DNA of 64,000 bases from Zygnema cylindricum (lineage: Eukaryota > Streptophyta > Zygnematophyceae > Zygnematales > Zygnemataceae). Under the pieces are notes generated by a model, which did not search any database, had not been told where the DNA came from, and saw only the letters and a program-made list of their open reading frames with translations. The translations under genes and the position numbers were made by a program. Location: the NCBI GenBank assembly GCA_037447655.1, contig JBBHKE010001209.1, positions 1-64,000 of the forward strand, given 5' to 3'. Of the stretch, positions 59,631 through 64,000 are shown one piece after another (within the stretch, counting starts at the first letter, position 1; each line of letters starts with the position of its first letter).

Positions 59631-60194
59631 GACGCACGTCAAAATTAAACCACACTATATACGACGCACCATTGCAACATTGACATTGAAAATATACACC
59701 CACATTGCAAATCTCAACATCTAATGTGTTTCAACTGCTTATTTTACATAGAATAACAATTAACGCGTGAGAACTAGCGCTATTTTAGATAGAATAATAA
59801 ATAAAGTATAAATAGTCACGCTTGAACCGCACAAAACAATACTTGACATATATTGAAAACATGAAAAGAACTGAGGAATCCAGTTAAGAGCTCTCACTTT
59901 AAAATAAGTGCTACTTAACTGAAACATTTTTGATTATAGAAAAGGTGCCAAATACACTAAAATAATCAAAGCTACAAATAGGGACCTATAGAGAAGTAAG
60001 AGATTCCGATGCGCTATATTTAGTATCATCTTTCTATTCGTCGTCAAAGTCAAGGAATTGTTTGCCTTCATGTCTTCTCCTTCTCCAACAATTTTGTTTC
60101 TTCTCTTCCTTTCTAGAGCCAAAATTGATCCAATGAGGAAAAAAGGAGTTGATAGAGTAAATAGAATAGGGGAAATTAGGACAACAATTACAAT
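59631..60194. other. Intergenic, nothing recognised
   Basis: AT-rich DNA following the tandem repeat and reaching the stop codon of the minus-strand gene. It probably includes that gene's 3' UTR. Confidence 0.4.
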
Positions 60195-60659
60195 TTAGGA
60201 TACAATTGCCATTTGTACGTTGACAAATAGACTAACAAGTAATTTCATGACATTATCTAAAAGTGCCAATTTACTTAAATCCGCGAGAAGGTAAAGACCT
60301 CCAATAATGGTCATTAAAGCGAGGGAAAAAATTGGGACTTTGGTAATGATCTTGAAAAAATCGTTTTTCCATTTCTCCGTTTCGCCGAAGCCATCGTTTT
60401 TTTGGAATTCCTCAGTTTTGTCGGTTTCCCGCCCTTCGCTTCCTCGCAATCCCGCCTGCTGACGTAAGCGATGACCCAAATGTGCTAGCTGGAAGGAGCT
60501 CAAGCTGATGTACGGATTCCCTCTAACCGCGCAGCGACCTGAGGACAGGTGATGTGACGAATGGAAAGAGAGGCGGTAGTGACGTGTCAGCGAAGGGGAA
60601 GAAGGGGAGAGGAGAGTAAAAAAAGTTGCACGATGGTGGGAGAGGAGCATGGTTGCCAT
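60195..60659 (-). CDS. Small predicted plastid-targeted membrane protein, 154 residues
   Basis: Starts MATMLLSHHRATFF and has a Ser/Thr/Arg-rich, acid-poor first 45 residues (LLSPSSPSLTRHYRLSFHSS), typical of a plastid transit peptide. A charged middle (about 65-100, GREТ/KTEEFQKNDGF region) follows, then a hydrophobic segment VPIFSLALMTIIGGLYLLA (about 108-127) and a second hydrophobic or amphipathic helix (LLVSLFVNVQMAIV) at the very C-terminus. This suggests one or two membrane helices. The family is not recognised. A decayed inverted copy of its first half lies at 61434-61691, which supports the start and shows the sequence is gene-like. Introns are not needed. Confidence 0.6.
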   Translation of the reverse strand: MATMLLSHHRATFFTLLSPSSPSLTRHYRLSFHSSHHLSSGRCAVRGNPYISLSSFQLAHLGHRLRQQAGLRGSEGRETDKTEEFQKNDGFGETEKWKNDFFKIITKVPIFSLALMTIIGGLYLLADLSKLALLDNVMKLLVSLFVNVQMAIVS

Positions 60660-60959
60660 GAGAAAGAGGACTTAAAAAGAACGAAAAGGGAGAGGGAGAG
60701 GGAGAAAAAGAGGGAGAGAGAGGAAAAATTGCAGGTTTAAAATGGACAGGACTCATCATTCGGTCAGCCGTGTCCACATTATATTCCTTTATGTTTCGTT
60801 TATTTCGTTTCGACCTTTTAGTGTGATGTTGTACAGATGTACTAAACTTGTACCTTCCGTACACTTGCAGATTGACGCGACGTGGTGTACGGAACGTACT
60901 TCGAAGGTTTAAACTTCAAAGAAAAGCCCTTATGAGACCTTAAAAAAGAAAAGCCTCGT

Positions 60960-61320
60960 TCAAATACTTTTTTGGCGGACAGAAATTACTCAAATTCGGC
61001 CGAATAGCCTCGTTCAGTTTCTTTTTTGGCGGAAATAAATCAACCTAAAAAGCCTTTCAAAAATTTTTTGGCGGAAAAACCTAAATAAGCCTCGTTCGAA
61101 TATTTTTTTTGGCGGAAATAAATTGACCTTCGGCGTCCTCGAATGTAACGACCCTGTCCAGCCTGTCACGTCACGTCCGTAACTTTTATATTTTGGCGGA
61201 AACAAATCAACCTAAAAAGCCGCGTTCGGATATTTTTTTGGCGGAAATAAATTGACCTTCGGCGTCCTCGAACACAATTCGACCCGGTCCCAGTCTGTCA
61301 CGTCACGTCCGAAACTACGA
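60960..61320. promoter_or_regulatory. Cluster of six TTTTGGCGGAAA (E2F-like) sites in direct repeats
   Basis: TTTTGGCGG(A) occurs at about 60970, 61023, 61065, 61107, 61193 and 61236, all on the plus strand. The last two longer units (about 61084-61180 and 61216-61310) are direct repeats that include ttgaccttcggcgtcctcgaa and cctgtcacgtcacgtcc. The region lies between the divergent small plastid gene and its copy. The motif is close to the plant E2F site but not an exact consensus. Confidence 0.45.
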
Positions 61321-61433
61321 ATCAGTGTAGCTCCACGTGGCAGTTGTTGCTCCAATCAAAAGTCTAATGTGCAATCACTATTTACGATGTATACACTGGA
61401 TAGGACCTTTATTTCTCTCTCTCTCTCTCCCTC

Positions 61434-61691
61434 TTTCTCATGCGCATGGCGGCCGGGCTCCTCTCCCACCACTGTGCCCCTTTTCTCGGTCTTCTCTCTC
61501 CTTCCCCCTCTTCTCCCACACGCCATGGCCGCCTCTCCGTACACTCGTCACGTCCCCTTTCGCCAGGCCACGGCTTTCTCGGAAAGAATCCGTACACCTG
61601 CCCCATTCGGTACCAGAAAGTACAGCCACGTCATTGCTTACCTCAGCAGGCAGAATTTGCGTTAGGTTCATTGTTGAATCGCGAGACGTGA
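61434..61691 (+). pseudogene. Inverted, decayed copy of the small plastid gene 5' half
   Basis: GLLSHHCAPFLGLLSPSPSS, then TRHGRLSVHSSRPLS, parallels LLSHHRATFFTLLSPSSPS and TRHYRLSFHSSHHLS of the minus-strand gene. DNA similarity continues to about 61665 (cattgcttacctcagcaggcag), but small indels shift the frame and a stop at 61689-61691 ends it before the membrane part. Either a 5' fragment or a broken paralogue. Confidence 0.6.
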
Positions 61692-62072
61692 CACTTTAAT
61701 GAACCGCAATGTATTTCGCGTTCGCGTACGAAGCGCTCAACTTCGATTCGCGTCTATGTAATTGTATGGAGATATTTCGTGCGATCATTTCGCACGGGTG
61801 GATTTGTGACGATTTGAGTTGAACGTCACTTTTATATCGGGTTGGCGATCGAAGCGTTTGACTTTGATTCGCAAGTACACATTTGGAGTACGTTTGGAGT
61901 TTGGTACTTTCGGAGTACTGATGTTTGGCGCCGAAACGTACGACTTCGTTTCGCGTCAACATTTGATGAGTAAGCGAACGAAATGTACGATTTCGTTTCG
62001 CGTCACTTTTGTTTCGCGTCACTTTGTTTCGCGTGACTTTTGTTTGCGTGCGCAGGTGTTTGAGTTTTCGTG
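61692..62072. repeat. Degenerate repeats of the tttcgcgtca type
   Basis: Motifs such as cttcgattcgcgtc, cttcgtttcgcgtc and tttcgcgtcactt recur about seven times with decreasing spacing toward 62040. No gene. Confidence 0.45.
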
Positions 62073-62082
62073 NNNNNNNNNN
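62073..62082. other. Assembly gap (10 N)
   Basis: Ten unknown bases directly before a GA microsatellite, which probably caused the break. True length is unknown. Confidence 0.95.
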
Positions 62083-62243
<161 letters not shown>

Positions 62244-64000
62244 CCTCCGGAAATGTAGGGAGCCTGAGTGAGGCTCCGTGTCAAGGTTTAACACGAGAGG
62301 GAGGGAGAGAGAGGGAGAGGTTTATACAAAAAAAAAGAGCGAGAGGGAGGCGGGAAGTTTGAGTGTGGCGGGGAGAGCCAGCGGGACCGTACACACAGTC
62401 CGTACATTACTTTCTTTGTCCGTACGTAGCTTCTTTGTTTGTACACTTTTTCGGTACAGGGAAAGGTACAGGAGATTCGCAAAAGGTTAAAGTACGAAAT
62501 TGACAGAAATTCTCATCACAAACGGACAAAATAGTCGTACAGTACCTTGCAAATGGTTTTAAATTCGGCCAATAAAGATGCGAAATGTGCGGATTATCCG
62601 CCAGAAGATCCGGATAGTGCACCAACGAAATTGGAGGAAATTCTGCGCTCCCATTCGTTGGATCACTGTACGGAAGAAACTCCACATGCCGTACGATCTG
62701 TACAAAAAGGTTGAAATTCGGCCTGACGTCAAGATTGCGTGTATAATACGACAAATCAAGATACACGAGGGTCGGTTGTGTCCGAATTCTGGCGCGCGAT
62801 TGGACGAAATAGGGAACGAGTAGTGCCACAGCGGAAACGACAAAATTTGCAGAATATCTGTTGCGAATCTCGAGGAAGAAGAGTTGCTTTCTGTGACGAC
62901 GAGAGCTGTACGGACAGCTTGCAGTCTGAACTCTGAAGGACGTGCGTATGATTAAGAAGTGCGAATAGGACAAAAATGTACAATTTGACTACAGTAAAGT
63001 GGTGGACGGAACGGAGTAAGAAGTTGGAGGCAGAATCTTTTTTTCTTTTGTTTTAATCTGGCGACAGGAAAATTTGCTGACTTTTTTTTTGTGCGCTATC
63101 TTTTAAAATTTTCAGAAAAAGCATTTTTATCGCATCGCCATTTTCATCCGTACGATTCTGTCCTTTTACGATCGGACGGTCGTGAGTGGCTGGAATTCTC
63201 CACTTTGACTCGATGCGCCTTTTTAATGCTTTGAAAAAATTGAAAACCTGAAAATTTTCCAGCGGGTTATGCTGGCGGACAGGTGTCAGCTTCTGACACA
63301 TCGTAGCACGGGTCGTAATCTCATATTGTATTACTGAACTGTACTATACGAATCGATTGATTTAGTGCGGTCTTTAGGATTCACCGCGCGAATCAATTCC
63401 GTCTTTCTATGTTCAAACCTCTAAACAGAATGCATGTACGGTACATCAGTACGGCTGGAAACCAATCTTGTTTTGGATTTTTGTGGATCGAATCTTTCAG
63501 TCTGTTGGACGTTGCCAGCTCGGTGCCAAACGTCCCAGAGGACCAAAATTGTACTTTTCAGATCGACAGTTGTACCTTTTAAACGTACGGGGAAGCTGGT
63601 CCTGCAGTGAATGCTGAGATTAAGACACGACGACACGAAAGGCGGGAAACGCTCGACCAATGAAAAGCGGAAAAGTATTTCCAGCTACAGTGAAAAAGTA
63701 ACGCGGATGAGACAAGGTGACGATTGGATCCGTACACAATGTAACTGTGAGAAACGGGGAAGTTACCGCCGACGTTTTTGTCGACGGCAATGATTTCCTG
63801 TTGAGTAGCCGCCAAAAGTCGCCAGTGGCAATGGAAGAATCACGACAAAATCGGTGTCTGGATATCTTCCCAGATCAGTGGATATCTGCAATCACGCGTG
63901 CGCACGTGTGGGAAACAGATCTGTCATTGGTCGTCTGAGAGACTTCAGAATTTGTGTCAGGCTCCAGATTTCGGAAATCCGACAAGAAAAGTCAGAATCT
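62244..64000. other. No confident gene; one short protein-like frame
   Basis: 62553-62714 (+) opens MVLNSANKDAKCADYPPEDP and continues LEEILRSHSL, a composition typical of real protein, ending at TGA with a possible GT donor at 62710. No partner exon or family was found. 62388-62545 is dense in GTAC motifs, several of them CCGTAC. The rest of the region shows no supported feature. Confidence 0.3.

Noticed and set aside
59441-59703. Proteins across the 18-bp repeat on both strands
   Set aside because: Unit length is a multiple of three, which keeps frames open without selection.
62407-62973. 188-residue minus-strand ORF
   Set aside because: Longest frame in the region but no recognisable domain, and a protein-like short frame runs on the other strand. 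Kept out for lack of support.

Overview
The window is nuclear DNA from a streptophyte, most likely a land plant or a close algal relative. The evidence is a LUX/PCL1-type GARP clock factor, a P-class PPR gene, an MSH1-type GIY-YIG protein, a NAC domain joined to U-box-kinase-like modules, AT-rich GT-AG introns and plant-style Ty1/copia elements. The DDE and non-LTR element types and the divergent NAC domain fit a non-seed plant or streptophyte alga better than a flowering plant, but the species cannot be named. One 10-base run of N (62073-62082) shows this is a draft assembly.

Layout. 1-2.1 kb: the 3' part of a LUX-like gene (+). 3.9-6.4 kb: a decayed non-LTR retrotransposon. 8.5-10.7 kb: a P-class PPR pseudogene. 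12.5-15.3 kb: a one-LTR, internally deleted copia element encoding a gag-RNase H fusion. 15.3-17.4 kb: a three-level nest of small inverted-repeat elements. 18.0-20.4 kb: a three-exon gene for a solo MSH1-like GIY-YIG protein. 20.7-21.1 kb: a 5'-truncated non-LTR copy between 102-bp target duplications. About 23-43 kb: a pogo/Jerky-like DNA transposon with a dead transposase, interrupted by two complete copia elements (6.5 and 6.2 kb, both on the minus strand, each with a perfect 5-bp target duplication). 43.6-46.9 kb: a hAT element that received an inverted copy of itself, followed by a TA-target element that itself holds a Tourist-like element. 48.5-53.7 kb: a five-exon gene predicted to encode about 1,282 residues, ordered coiled coil, NAC, Gly-rich linker, UND-like helical region, pseudokinase. 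55.8-58.1 kb: further element relics. 60.2-61.7 kb: a small predicted plastid protein gene (-) and a decayed inverted copy (+), with a cluster of E2F-like sites between them.

There is no operon-like logic. The apparently functional host genes are the LUX-like gene (partial), the GIY-YIG gene, the NAC-pseudokinase gene and perhaps the small plastid gene. The points most worth following are the NAC-UND-pseudokinase fusion, the free-standing MSH1-type GIY-YIG protein, copia LTRs that carry tRNA-like segments and appear to be primed by half of the initiator tRNA, and the 102-bp target duplication.
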